A stretch of 64,000 nt of DNA from Marinobacter sp. ANT_B65 (GTDB lineage Bacteria > Pseudomonadota > Gammaproteobacteria > Pseudomonadales > Oleiphilaceae): assembly GCF_002407605.1 (NCBI RefSeq), contig NZ_NXGV01000003.1, forward strand, positions 344,890 through 408,889, written 5' to 3'. A program made the translations under genes and the position numbers. The notes below the pieces were generated by a model. The model did no database searches. It had not been told where the DNA came from and saw nothing but the letters and a program-made list of their open reading frames with translations. Positions 35,065-44,273 of this stretch are shown here, piece after piece; the stretch's first letter is position 1, and every line of letters begins with the position of its first letter.

Positions 35065-36603
35065 TCAGGCTGCCTGCTTGCGAGCCCTTGAGGAACGCGG
35101 GCGGAGCTTATTTTTCGCCTTGAGTGCGTAACGGTTCAGACCTGCCAGATGAATCTTGCGCAGATACACTGCCCAATCGATCTTGCGCGCATCTACCGGG
35201 AACAGCACTTTATCTTCCTTGCCCATACGCGAGGCAAGGGCCAGCAATTCGTCATTATGGAAAATATAATCCGGGGCAGTATAGAAACCAAAAATCGTTG
35301 CCAGCGCACGGGTCGTATCAAGGTTTCGCAACATTTTCAGCTCATGATTCTGCCCCAGCATTCGCATCGTTCGCCGGGCCAGGCTTAGGGGAAACCGAAC
35401 ACCACTCACCATGGCATCGAACAGGGTCCTGTTTACCGCGATAAAAGGCTTGACCGGCTGTCGAGAGAAAAGCAGGTCGTACTCTGCGTAGTTGCTTTTG
35501 GCTTCCTCCATCAAATGATCGATAAACTCTCCCAGAGTCACCGGATTGGAGCTTCCGCTGCAGCATTGGTAGATCCGCTGCCGGACGGGCTCCCCAAGAG
35601 CTTCTGCTACTGCCAGGATAATAGAGTTCGCCACAAGGTCGACGGGAATAACATCAATAACCCCCGAGCGCTTGCCTGGAAACACCGTGACCTTTCCTCT
35701 GGCATAGGCAAGGATAATGGCGTCAGCCACTTTCACACCTTCAATCCAGCCTGGGGCGGGCTCTTCCAGAGCGCTTTCAATAATGGACGGGCGCACAATT
35801 GTAAGTGCGCGACCTTCCAGAGCCTTGATCAGTAACTGCTCACCCAGCCATTTGGTAAACGTGTAGGTATCACTCCAGCCATAGCGGTTGGCCTCACGTA
35901 TTCCGAGGTCCACAAGCTTTCGCTCAAGGGCTTTGTCCGAATAGCGCGAACGAACGTCTGCAATACTGTCGTTAAGCAGCCGGACCAGTTCATCAATCTC
36001 GTAATAGCCTGAAGAACTACGGGGAATTTCCTCGCCGGCGGGTTTTATCACCGACTCGGTAATCTGCCCTGAATTCATGCCATTTACGTAGCAGGTTGAT
36101 ACCTGAACAACCGCAAGGGCCGGATTCAGGCGGGCCAACTCGGCGATATTTTCCAGGCTTAATGTGTTTATGGACAGAGCCTTGTCCAGTTCTTCGCGGA
36201 AATTAACACTGGCTGCGGAGTTGATAACGGCATCGATACTGCCCGCCAGTTTCCGGAACGCATCGGGCTGCAGGCCAAAAAGGGGCTGCGTTACCTCTCC
36301 GGTGGTAAAATGCAGGCGATCCTCCAGAAAAGTCTCGAGAACCTTTCCTCTTTCCTGGCGCAGGCGATCAAATACTGAAGAAGTCGCAATTTCCTCGAGA
36401 AAACGGCAACGGGCATCATTACGGCGTGCATTGCCTCTTATCAACAGGTGGACGCCACCGATGTCTGGCACCGCACGAATCAGTTTTTCCAGAACGACCT
36501 TGCCAAGAAAGCCCGTAGTACCTGTAATCAGAACATGCTTGCCACTAAGTTGCGCAAGCACCTTTGAGGAAGTTCCCCCCGTCCGCTTTTGCTGCTTTGC
36601 CAT
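35065..36603 (-). CDS. Alcohol-forming fatty acyl-CoA/ACP reductase
   Basis: A 512-residue NAD(P)H-dependent reductase of the male-sterility/extended-SDR type. GTTGFLGKVVLEK (28-40) binds the cofactor, and Y247 with K251 (YTFTK) form the catalytic pair, following NSAASVNFREELDKAL. The C-terminal domain ends in a basic tail. The sequence closely matches, from memory, the 513-residue Marinobacter reductase that turns fatty acyl-CoA or acyl-ACP into fatty alcohol in two steps, the alcohol entering wax esters. AAGGAG lies eight bases before the ATG, and TTGACA at 36659-36664 may be its -35 box. Confidence 0.93.
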   Translation of the reverse strand: MAKQQKRTGGTSSKVLAQLSGKHVLITGTTGFLGKVVLEKLIRAVPDIGGVHLLIRGNARRNDARCRFLEEIATSSVFDRLRQERGKVLETFLEDRLHFTTGEVTQPLFGLQPDAFRKLAGSIDAVINSAASVNFREELDKALSINTLSLENIAELARLNPALAVVQVSTCYVNGMNSGQITESVIKPAGEEIPRSSSGYYEIDELVRLLNDSIADVRSRYSDKALERKLVDLGIREANRYGWSDTYTFTKWLGEQLLIKALEGRALTIVRPSIIESALEEPAPGWIEGVKVADAIILAYARGKVTVFPGKRSGVIDVIPVDLVANSIILAVAEALGEPVRQRIYQCCSGSSNPVTLGEFIDHLMEEAKSNYAEYDLLFSRQPVKPFIAVNRTLFDAMVSGVRFPLSLARRTMRMLGQNHELKMLRNLDTTRALATIFGFYTAPDYIFHNDELLALASRMGKEDKVLFPVDARKIDWAVYLRKIHLAGLNRYALKAKNKLRPRSSRARKQAA

Positions 36604-36706
36604 GATGAAAACTCCTTTTTCGGGCCTCTCACACTCTTTGATCCTTGCACAATTTTTGTGTCAATGCAGTTACAAACCAAATTGTGAGCCCTCAAGTGTT
36701 GTCATT

Positions 36707-37999
36707 TCATTTGCTGGCCAGCGCCTGGAGGAACTGATTCAAGGAAATATCGGAGGGTTGTTCCTTCAGCACCTTTACAAGCGCGTCCTGATCACCAAAT
36801 CTGACGCGATCATAAAACGGCTCGGGAAGCGCATGTTGCGGGGAGGCCTGAGCGCACTCTCTGACGCCCGGTGGTTGCGGAAGTTCATCTGCAAAACGCC
36901 TGAAATGAGTTGCCAGATTGTTTCGCTGCTCAGGGTCCAGCGCCCCCCACTCAATGACTCCAAGCCCTGCCTTGATAATCTTAACCGTATCACTGTCTGG
37001 CGTCCGCCCCAACAATGCAAACAAGCGGATGAACACTTCGTAACGAAGCTCTGCGCTCTCAGGCGCCTGGGCAAATACAGACTCCAGTTCGCCGACAGCC
37101 TGCAGGCTGCGTTCGCGAGGTGTAGCGGCTGTAGCCGAATCAGTTTTTTGCCTGCGCCCGGGCTGGCGTTTCGAAACCGAGTGCCAGTAAGCCGCAATGC
37201 CTGCTTTGCGGGCAGGCAATTGTGACAAACGTACGTCGAGCATATCTGCCAGCGTGCTGAACTGGCGACACGAAGGATCGGAAGATGGCAACAATGCAAC
37301 CGGCCGCTGGTTCAGCACAGACTGGCGCAGAGTCTCGTCACGCCATACGCCCCCCATGTAATGAAGAGAGCATTGCAGATGGCGCCGGGCCGCCGAATCA
37401 AGGCGCTGAAAAACCGAGCGGGCCTGGCTGGCGCCCTGAGCCATATTGATCAACACACTGGGCGTTCTCCGGTAGCCCTTGCGCTTCAGAACTTTAATCA
37501 GCGAAAACGCATCCGTGAGCGAGGCCGGATCCGGAGTAACGACAACGCACGCCAGTTCAGCCGCGGCAATCATGTGCAAACCTGCAGACTGAAGACCTGC
37601 CGCAGTATCCGTTATAACGTAATCATACCGGCTCTCAAGCCTTGAGAGGGCTCGCAATACACGAAAGCTTTCTTCAGCCTCCAGCTCCATACATTCCTGA
37701 ACACCGGAAGCGCCTGGAACAATATGCAGACCGTAATCTGCCTTCAGGAGAACGTCCTCAAGGCGACACTCTCCGGCAACAACATTTGCCAGGGTTCGCT
37801 CAGGATAGAGGCCCAACATGATGCTAACATTGGCAAGATCGGTGTCGCCGTCAAGCAATAACACACGCTTTCCGTAACGCGCCAGAGTGAGGGCCAGGTT
37901 AAGAGCTACCGACGTTTTACCGACCCCTCCTTTGCCGCCAGTTACCGCAATAGTCCGGGGCGGGGTTGTGCTGTGCTTTTGGGGTTCCTGCACACTCAT
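36707..37999 (-). CDS. MinD/ParA-type ATPase, FlhG-like, with extra C-terminal domain
   Basis: A 430-residue ATPase. Deviant Walker A KGGVGKT (22-29) with signature lysine, LLLDGDTDLANVSIMLG switch I, and DYVITDTAAGLQ mark a MinD/FlhG protein. The amphipathic or dimer features are FlhG-like (NVSIMLGLYPERTLANVV). About 130 residues follow the ATPase core and match nothing I recognise. FlhG normally sits in a flagellar cluster, but no flagellar genes are here. The longer frame (start 38065) lacks a better site, so ATG 37999 is used. Divergent from the HDOD-kinase gene. Confidence 0.8.
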   Translation of the reverse strand: MSVQEPQKHSTTPPRTIAVTGGKGGVGKTSVALNLALTLARYGKRVLLLDGDTDLANVSIMLGLYPERTLANVVAGECRLEDVLLKADYGLHIVPGASGVQECMELEAEESFRVLRALSRLESRYDYVITDTAAGLQSAGLHMIAAAELACVVVTPDPASLTDAFSLIKVLKRKGYRRTPSVLINMAQGASQARSVFQRLDSAARRHLQCSLHYMGGVWRDETLRQSVLNQRPVALLPSSDPSCRQFSTLADMLDVRLSQLPARKAGIAAYWHSVSKRQPGRRQKTDSATAATPRERSLQAVGELESVFAQAPESAELRYEVFIRLFALLGRTPDSDTVKIIKAGLGVIEWGALDPEQRNNLATHFRRFADELPQPPGVRECAQASPQHALPEPFYDRVRFGDQDALVKVLKEQPSDISLNQFLQALASK

Positions 38000-38208
38000 G
38001 GCGGGAGATTTTACATCCTTGAAATGACGACAAAAGACGCTTTGGTATGTAAAAATTGTACACATATCGTGTTACGGTGAATACACTGATCAGATAAAGA
38101 ACAGCTGTTGTTTGAAATTTATGGTTTTTTGTCTAAGCTCGTTCACTGAACTCTGGAAATAGCGAACAGAATTTCAGAAGTTTTTCTCCTCGCACGACAG
38201 GCAAAATT

Positions 38209-40191
38209 ATGAGTACAGTATCCGACCTCCAACTCCCAAGTCTTCCGGAGGTCACACTGCGTGCACTTGAAGTTTGTAACCGGGACGGCAACTATCGCGA
38301 AATCAGCGAAATCATTGCCTCGGATACTGCTCTCGTAGTTCAGATACTGGCCCTGGCCAACTCCGCTCTGTATGGCCCCACCCCCGGAGTTCGTTCAATA
38401 GATCAGGCCTTGCTGCGTCTTGGAAACAGGCGATTCAAGACTTTGATACTCACGGCCGCACTGCGCCAGGTCATGTTCGACCTGGGCGACGGCGCCTGGC
38501 AGCAATTGCGGGATTTCTGGCGACATGCCCTTACCACCGCCCTGACCGCCAGAGCTCTGGCAACCCTGACGCGCTACCCTGAATCTGACGAAGCCTTTAT
38601 GCTGGGCATGCTTCATAACATCGGAGAGTTGATTGCGATCAAGACCCCGAGTCTGGAAGCCGGGCAGCAATATATGAATCAGCAGTCAGAAATTGCCGCA
38701 GAACTGGTTACATCATGGGGTCTCGGGCCCCTGGCAGCTGACGCCATGCGTTATCAACAGGCTCTGCCTTCTGAGTTGCGGGATGCGGGGCACCTGGTCA
38801 AAGTCATCAGCCTTGCAACTCGCCTGGCGCTTTCTGATTCCGCAGGCATTGCAGCTGCAGGAACCATGTTCGGGCTCAGTGAAGAGCTGACCCGGGAAAT
38901 CAATCGGCGCATCAGCCACGACGTATCCGCTATGGCTGATTCGCTGGGAATACCGCTGATCAACAGTTACAACGCCGAGCCTGCATCACAAGAGCTTCGT
39001 CAGGTAGTATTACGCCAGGCCATTGCCCGGCAAGCTATAGGCTTTGCCGACCTTACAGGCAAGAGTAGTGCAATTCTTGCCGAGACGGTCAACAGCCTGA
39101 CGCTGATTACCGGGCTACCTGCATTATGTTTCGGGTACGATGACGACAGCCTTGTTCTGCTTTCAGGCACAACAGGGGCCCACCCTCACCTGAAGGTAAC
39201 GGCAAAAGCCGGGGGCAGTGCTCTCACCGAGGCGTTTGCCTCACGAATACCCGTCAGCCTCGACGAGCAGGCACCTGCAGTGCTCGACCGCCAGATTTTA
39301 TCGCTACTGCGAACCCGTTCTCTGACAGCAATTCCGGTAGTTACAGGAAACCTTTGCCCCGGCGTATTTGTATTGGGAACTGACGGCAACACTCCCGATT
39401 CAACCACCGAACTTATACGCCTGTTTATCCACCAACTGTCCACCGTTCTTCATGAAAAAGACACAACCTTCGAGAGAGAAAACGAAAGCGCTGCAAGGCA
39501 TCACCAGACTACTCTCGAAAAGCTGCGCGAACAGGTGCATGAGATCAGTAACCCTCTCACCATAATTCGGCAGTATCTTCACCAACTACGAAACCGGCTT
39601 GATGACCCGGAGGCCCGGGAAGATCTGGATGTGGTGCGGGACGAACTGGACCGCGCGGGGAATCTTCTGTTGCAGATGAGCAACAATTCCACCAGAGATT
39701 CAGGCGAAGAAACGTTCGACCTGAACGCAGAAATACGCAGCCTTGCCCGGATGCTTGAAACCAGCCTGTTCAGCAACAGCAACCTACATTTTAATATGCT
39801 AATGTGCAATGCTGACACGCTTGTTATTGCGAACTCGGCAGCGATCCACCAGGTACTGATAAACCTGGTCAGAAATGCTGCCGAAAGCCTGCCAGAGGCA
39901 GGTGGTGAAGTTACGATCAAAACATCAGCCCCGGTATGGCAAGGTCACCGCAACTGGGTAGAGATGGAAGTTACTGATACCGGTACGGGCATCCCTGACG
40001 CAGTTAGGGATGCTCTGTTTACGCCGGGAGAAACCACAAAGGGAAAGGGGCACAGTGGTCTCGGCCTGAGTATTGTGAAGCAGCTCGTTGATGACATGGA
40101 GGGGGTCATCGCCTGCCACACGGGAAAGAAAGGCACTACTTTCCGGGTTTTGCTGCCGGCCTCCAGCCAGGTAAAAACGACATCCGACTGA
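38209..40191 (+). CDS. HDOD-domain histidine kinase
   Basis: A 660-residue hybrid of two signalling modules. Residues 1-230 form an HDOD domain (LPSLPEVTLRALEV, DTALVVQILALANSALYG, FMLGMLHNIGEL). A GAF-like middle section follows (about 270-420). The kinase core begins with the His box HEISNPLTIIRQYL (phosphoacceptor H444), then the ATPase motifs NLVRNAAESL, DTGTGIPDAVR and GHSGLGLSIVK. No membrane helix is seen, so it is cytoplasmic. The next gene, a REC-PAS-GGDEF-EAL protein, follows 19 bases later and is its likely partner. Confidence 0.88.
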   Translation: MSTVSDLQLPSLPEVTLRALEVCNRDGNYREISEIIASDTALVVQILALANSALYGPTPGVRSIDQALLRLGNRRFKTLILTAALRQVMFDLGDGAWQQLRDFWRHALTTALTARALATLTRYPESDEAFMLGMLHNIGELIAIKTPSLEAGQQYMNQQSEIAAELVTSWGLGPLAADAMRYQQALPSELRDAGHLVKVISLATRLALSDSAGIAAAGTMFGLSEELTREINRRISHDVSAMADSLGIPLINSYNAEPASQELRQVVLRQAIARQAIGFADLTGKSSAILAETVNSLTLITGLPALCFGYDDDSLVLLSGTTGAHPHLKVTAKAGGSALTEAFASRIPVSLDEQAPAVLDRQILSLLRTRSLTAIPVVTGNLCPGVFVLGTDGNTPDSTTELIRLFIHQLSTVLHEKDTTFERENESAARHHQTTLEKLREQVHEISNPLTIIRQYLHQLRNRLDDPEAREDLDVVRDELDRAGNLLLQMSNNSTRDSGEETFDLNAEIRSLARMLETSLFSNSNLHFNMLMCNADTLVIANSAAIHQVLINLVRNAAESLPEAGGEVTIKTSAPVWQGHRNWVEMEVTDTGTGIPDAVRDALFTPGETTKGKGHSGLGLSIVKQLVDDMEGVIACHTGKKGTTFRVLLPASSQVKTTSD

Positions 40192-40210
40192 CACAAACGG
40201 ATACACTCAG

Positions 40211-42388
40211 ATGGCACCAGGACAGACCAACGGGCACTTCTCGCCAGAGGCTATAACGCGCATTCTGGTGGTGGACGACGAGCCACGTCTGGTGAGCGCG
40301 CTGGCCTCCCTGCTTCGCAACTGCGGTTATGAAGTCACTGAAGCCAATGGTGGAAAGCACGCCTGTGAACTCATAGATACCCGGAACTTTGATTTCGCCA
40401 TGCTGGATTTACGCATGCCGGAAGTCGATGGTTTTGCTGTTATGACACACCTTGGACGCAGACAACCCGAATGCGGAATCATCGTTGTCAGCGGAGAAAG
40501 CTCGTTTGCGGCGGTTAGCCGGGCACTCCGTCGCGGCGCCCTTGACTATATTCGCAAGCCTTTTGATCCGGAAGAACTAATCGCCACAGTAAAACGCGTC
40601 ATCGGCAAACAAACCCTCGTCAAGGCCCATGAGGACGTGCAGGTACGCCTTGAGAAGTCTGAAGCCCTGCACCGTTATATTGTAAACAGCTCGCCGGATA
40701 TCGTTTTCATGCTCGATGCGAATGGTCGCTTCTGCTTCATCAACAGCAAAGTCGAAAGCATGCTGGGCTACATGCCAGATGAACTTTGCGGGCGAAATTT
40801 CCGATATATTCTGGACGACCGCGATGTTGCCAGAGGCATCTACGCATTAAATGCCCCGGACATCAGCGCAGACAATCCCCGCACTCTGGAGGTTCGTCTT
40901 AAAACCCGCGGCAGCCAGAAAGCCACGCGACATTTTGAAATAACCGCTTTTCCTGTCGACCCCCAGACCTGGGCACACGATCAAAACAACCGAGGTGGTG
41001 GCGGTGGCCAGAATGCCTGCTATTACGGAACTGCCCGGGACGTCACCGAGCGCAAGGAGGCCGAGGCGTTTATTAATTTCCAGGCGTATCACGACCTGCT
41101 TACACGCCTGCCCAACCGGGCCCTGTTCAAAGACCGACTGGAACTTGCGATCACCCATGCCCGGCGCGAACAACAAACTCTGGCAGTGATGTTTCTTGAT
41201 CTTGACCGTTTCAAGATAATCAACGATACCCTTGGCCATGCCATGGGGGACCGGCTGCTACAAGCCGTAACCCACCGCCTTGAGAGTTGTCTGCGCAAGG
41301 GCGATACATTGTCACGCTTCGGTGGTGACGAGTTCACACTGCTGCTGCCGTCAATTCGTGGACCAGAAGACGCCAGCCAGATTGCCAGAAAACTCATCAA
41401 AGCACTCAAGACACCCTTCCTGTTGGGTGAGCATGAAGTGTTCGTGGGTGTCAGCATTGGTATCGCCATATACCCGGATGCAGGCGACAGTATGGATCAA
41501 CTGATCCAGAACGCCGATATCGCCATGTACCACGTTAAAGCCAAAGGCAAAGACAGCTACAGCTTTTTTTCCGAGAGCATGAGCGTTGACAGCACTCATC
41601 GGCTGCACCTGGAACGGGATCTGCGCCTGGCACTCGACAGAAATGAGTTGCGGGTGTTTTACCAGCCCCAGGTTTGCGCGAGTACGAACCAAATCGTAGG
41701 GCTGGAAGCCCTTGTGCGCTGGCAGCACCCTGAACGCGGTTTGCTCTACCCTGGAGACTTTCTGGGGCTGGCAGAAGAAACAAAGCTGATCAGTCAGCTG
41801 AGCGAGCAGGTTCTCGATCAGGCCTGCCGTGATGTCGGCCAGTGGATTCGTGCAGGTCATCAGAATCTGCGTCTGGCCGTAAACCTCTCACCTGTTGAGG
41901 TAGAACATCCCAGATTTGTAGAAACCCTGATGGAACGGGTGAAAGCCTGCAAGTTCCCCCCCGGCAACCTGGAAATCGAAATAACCGAAAACGTCATCAT
42001 GAACGACCTGGAACAGATCAGCCTGAAGCTTCGCGAACTGGCAGGTCTGGGCGTCCGCATTGCCATTGATGACTTTGGCACTGGTTATTCATCGCTTAAT
42101 TATCTGCACAGATTGCCTATTCATACCCTGAAAATAGACCAGTCTTTTGTTCAGGGAATTCATAGCGGCGTCGATGATGTCTGCATTGTGAACGCTATTA
42201 TTGCCATGGCTCACGGCCTGAAACTGGAAATTATTGCCGAGGGGGTAGAGACAGAAAAACAGCTTGAATACTTGCGTACCCTCCGCTGTCATCAGGTACA
42301 GGGTTTCTTCTATGGTCCGGCACAACCCGCAACAGACATCAGCAAATTACTGGTTCAGACAACTGCCTGCAATGCCATATCCAGCTGA
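40211..42388 (+). CDS. REC-PAS-GGDEF-EAL response regulator
   Basis: A 725-residue protein with, in order, a receiver domain (D66 in AMLDLRMPEVDG, K in YIRKPF), a PAS domain (about 145-290), a GGDEF domain (GGDEF at 371-375, I-site RKGD five residues before) and an EAL domain (E499-A-L, then NLSPVE, IEITENVIMND and DDFGTGYSSL). Both enzymatic halves look intact, so c-di-GMP synthesis and breakdown are possible; the net activity cannot be read. The tight spacing to the HDOD-kinase gene makes it that kinase's probable target. Confidence 0.93.
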   Translation: MAPGQTNGHFSPEAITRILVVDDEPRLVSALASLLRNCGYEVTEANGGKHACELIDTRNFDFAMLDLRMPEVDGFAVMTHLGRRQPECGIIVVSGESSFAAVSRALRRGALDYIRKPFDPEELIATVKRVIGKQTLVKAHEDVQVRLEKSEALHRYIVNSSPDIVFMLDANGRFCFINSKVESMLGYMPDELCGRNFRYILDDRDVARGIYALNAPDISADNPRTLEVRLKTRGSQKATRHFEITAFPVDPQTWAHDQNNRGGGGGQNACYYGTARDVTERKEAEAFINFQAYHDLLTRLPNRALFKDRLELAITHARREQQTLAVMFLDLDRFKIINDTLGHAMGDRLLQAVTHRLESCLRKGDTLSRFGGDEFTLLLPSIRGPEDASQIARKLIKALKTPFLLGEHEVFVGVSIGIAIYPDAGDSMDQLIQNADIAMYHVKAKGKDSYSFFSESMSVDSTHRLHLERDLRLALDRNELRVFYQPQVCASTNQIVGLEALVRWQHPERGLLYPGDFLGLAEETKLISQLSEQVLDQACRDVGQWIRAGHQNLRLAVNLSPVEVEHPRFVETLMERVKACKFPPGNLEIEITENVIMNDLEQISLKLRELAGLGVRIAIDDFGTGYSSLNYLHRLPIHTLKIDQSFVQGIHSGVDDVCIVNAIIAMAHGLKLEIIAEGVETEKQLEYLRTLRCHQVQGFFYGPAQPATDISKLLVQTTACNAISS

Positions 42389-42450
42389 ACCCATATTGGC
42401 TGCCCTGCATCAGTAATCCTGCCTCAAGATAGTGCCATGCGTTCGCGTGT

Positions 42451-43311
42451 TTATCCCGGAATATTGAGACTTCCCCTATCAGAATCAGATGAATTTTCAG
42501 GCCAGTTCTCCTTGATCTCTGGCGGCTCCAGCCCCTGAGCTGTCATAAAATCAACGATGCCTTCCGGGGCCCTTCCAGAAAATAAAGCCATAGCCTCAGG
42601 TTCGCCGGCGCAGCCAGCGGCCTCCACGGAGTGACCAGCTGTCGCTATCAATGAGCTGACACGACGGGCAATTGCTTCCCCGGAATCCACCCAGAACTTT
42701 ACATCGGGCAGGCTCCGCTTGAGGCTATCCAGCAAAAGCGGATAGTGGGTACACCCGAGAACAACAGTATCGACCCCGGCATTACGCAGGCCGGCAACAG
42801 CAACATCAAGATCCCCCTGCGGCACCGGAATTCCCCGAACCAGGTTTTCTGCCCACTGCACAAGACCTGGGTGGCCTACCCGCTCAACCTGGCAACCAGA
42901 TGCAAAATCCCTGACCAGCTGATCAAGATAAGGCCTTCGTATGGTTGCAGGTGTGGCCAAAAGGCCAATGCGATTATTCAACGTCTGTGCAGCTGCCGGC
43001 TTCACCGCTGGCACCACCCCAACCACCGGCACATCCGATATGGACCGCAAACGCGGCAGAGCAACTGTGCTGGCGGTATTACAGGCAATGACAACAACAT
43101 CACAAGGGAATTGTTCAAGGGCCGCTGCAATAAGAGTGCAGCAGCGGTCTATCACCACAGATCCGGGCTGATCTCCGTATGGAAAGGCCGCGTTGTCAGC
43201 AAGATATATAATTGAAGCATCCGGCAGCTTGTCGTGAACGCATGCAGCAACACTCAGCCCACCGATACCAGAATCAAAAACAAGAATCCGGGGGATGACA
43301 CCTTCACTCAA
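42451..43311 (-). CDS. murI: Glutamate racemase
   Basis: A 286-residue racemase: FDSGIGGLS, catalytic C77 in ACNTAS and C187 in LGCTHYPLL. It makes D-glutamate for murein. The start is a TTG that overlaps the stop of nudC (TTGA), so translation is coupled; no good ATG is available. The last 30 residues are hydrophilic and probably not part of the core. Confidence 0.95.
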   Translation of the reverse strand: MSEGVIPRILVFDSGIGGLSVAACVHDKLPDASIIYLADNAAFPYGDQPGSVVIDRCCTLIAAALEQFPCDVVVIACNTASTVALPRLRSISDVPVVGVVPAVKPAAAQTLNNRIGLLATPATIRRPYLDQLVRDFASGCQVERVGHPGLVQWAENLVRGIPVPQGDLDVAVAGLRNAGVDTVVLGCTHYPLLLDSLKRSLPDVKFWVDSGEAIARRVSSLIATAGHSVEAAGCAGEPEAMALFSGRAPEGIVDFMTAQGLEPPEIKENWPENSSDSDRGSLNIPG

Positions 43312-44135
43312 GACCCGGAACCTCCAGCAACGATCACTTTTTCCATATCACGTATCAGGCGCCCGGAAATAGTGGTTTCCGGGGGCACTGGGGGCCGGCT
43401 TTCAGGCGAAAACCAGCCCGCGTCTGCAATTTCGTCTTCCTGCAAAACCAGCTCTCCCCCCGCATAATCTGCAAAGAAACCTGCCATAAGCTGATGCGGA
43501 AATGGCCAGGGCTCTGAACCCTGATAGCGGATATTGGTTACATCCAGCCCGGTTTCCTCTTTCACTTCTCTGACAACGGCACCTTCCAGACTCTCTCCAG
43601 GTTCCACAAAGCCTGCAATCAGGCTGTAGAAATGACGCTTGACCCTGGACGACTTTGCCAGGAGATACTGGTCCTGCCGGCGTATGACTACAATCACACA
43701 GGGGGCCAGCCGCGGATACCAGGGAATATTGCAGGTACTGCACCACTTTGCCCGCTCCCGAGGATGGAAGCCCGTGCTGCCGCCGCAGCGCCCGCAGTAT
43801 TTATGATCCTGAAACCACTGCCACACCTGAAAACCGGTACTGAGCATCGCCGCCGGTGCATCACTGATCATCAGAAGCGCATCCCGCAAGGAAACGACTT
43901 CCTGGCCTTCTGCCTTGGATTCCGGCACCTCCGTTACGAAAACCGGACGACCGTTGGCACTACCCAGAGATACAAATTCAGCGCTTTCCGGGTTGCCGGT
44001 CATGCTTTCCAGAGGTCGCAGCCAGCCATCGGCCGGTTTGACTACCCCGGACCCGGACAGTTCCAGCACAAGGTCGCCCTGCTCTGGAGCCTTAGTGGTC
44101 CAGCCAGGATTCCAGTGAATTTTTGATGCCGTCAT
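43308..44135 (-). CDS. nudC: NAD+ diphosphatase / RNA decapping enzyme NudC
   Basis: A 275-residue protein. A four-cysteine zinc ribbon (CGRCGG and CSTCNIPWYPR) precedes the Nudix box GFVEPGESLEGAVVREVKEE, and EPWPFPHQLM is the NudC signature (usually SQPWPFP). It hydrolyses NAD(H) and removes NAD caps from RNA 5' ends. The end overlaps murI by four bases. Confidence 0.94.
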   Translation of the reverse strand: MTASKIHWNPGWTTKAPEQGDLVLELSGSGVVKPADGWLRPLESMTGNPESAEFVSLGSANGRPVFVTEVPESKAEGQEVVSLRDALLMISDAPAAMLSTGFQVWQWFQDHKYCGRCGGSTGFHPRERAKWCSTCNIPWYPRLAPCVIVVIRRQDQYLLAKSSRVKRHFYSLIAGFVEPGESLEGAVVREVKEETGLDVTNIRYQGSEPWPFPHQLMAGFFADYAGGELVLQEDEIADAGWFSPESRPPVPPETTISGRLIRDMEKVIVAGGSGS

Positions 44136-44273
44136 CTGCCAAAGTACCTTAGTGGGAAACGAGCCAGACAGAAATGTATCACAGAGCTATGGACATCAAG
44201 AATGCATCCGTGACTTTCCGGTCCGTTCGCAACCAAGTAAACTTGGCGCCTGTTTTAATCGGAGCGACATTTT

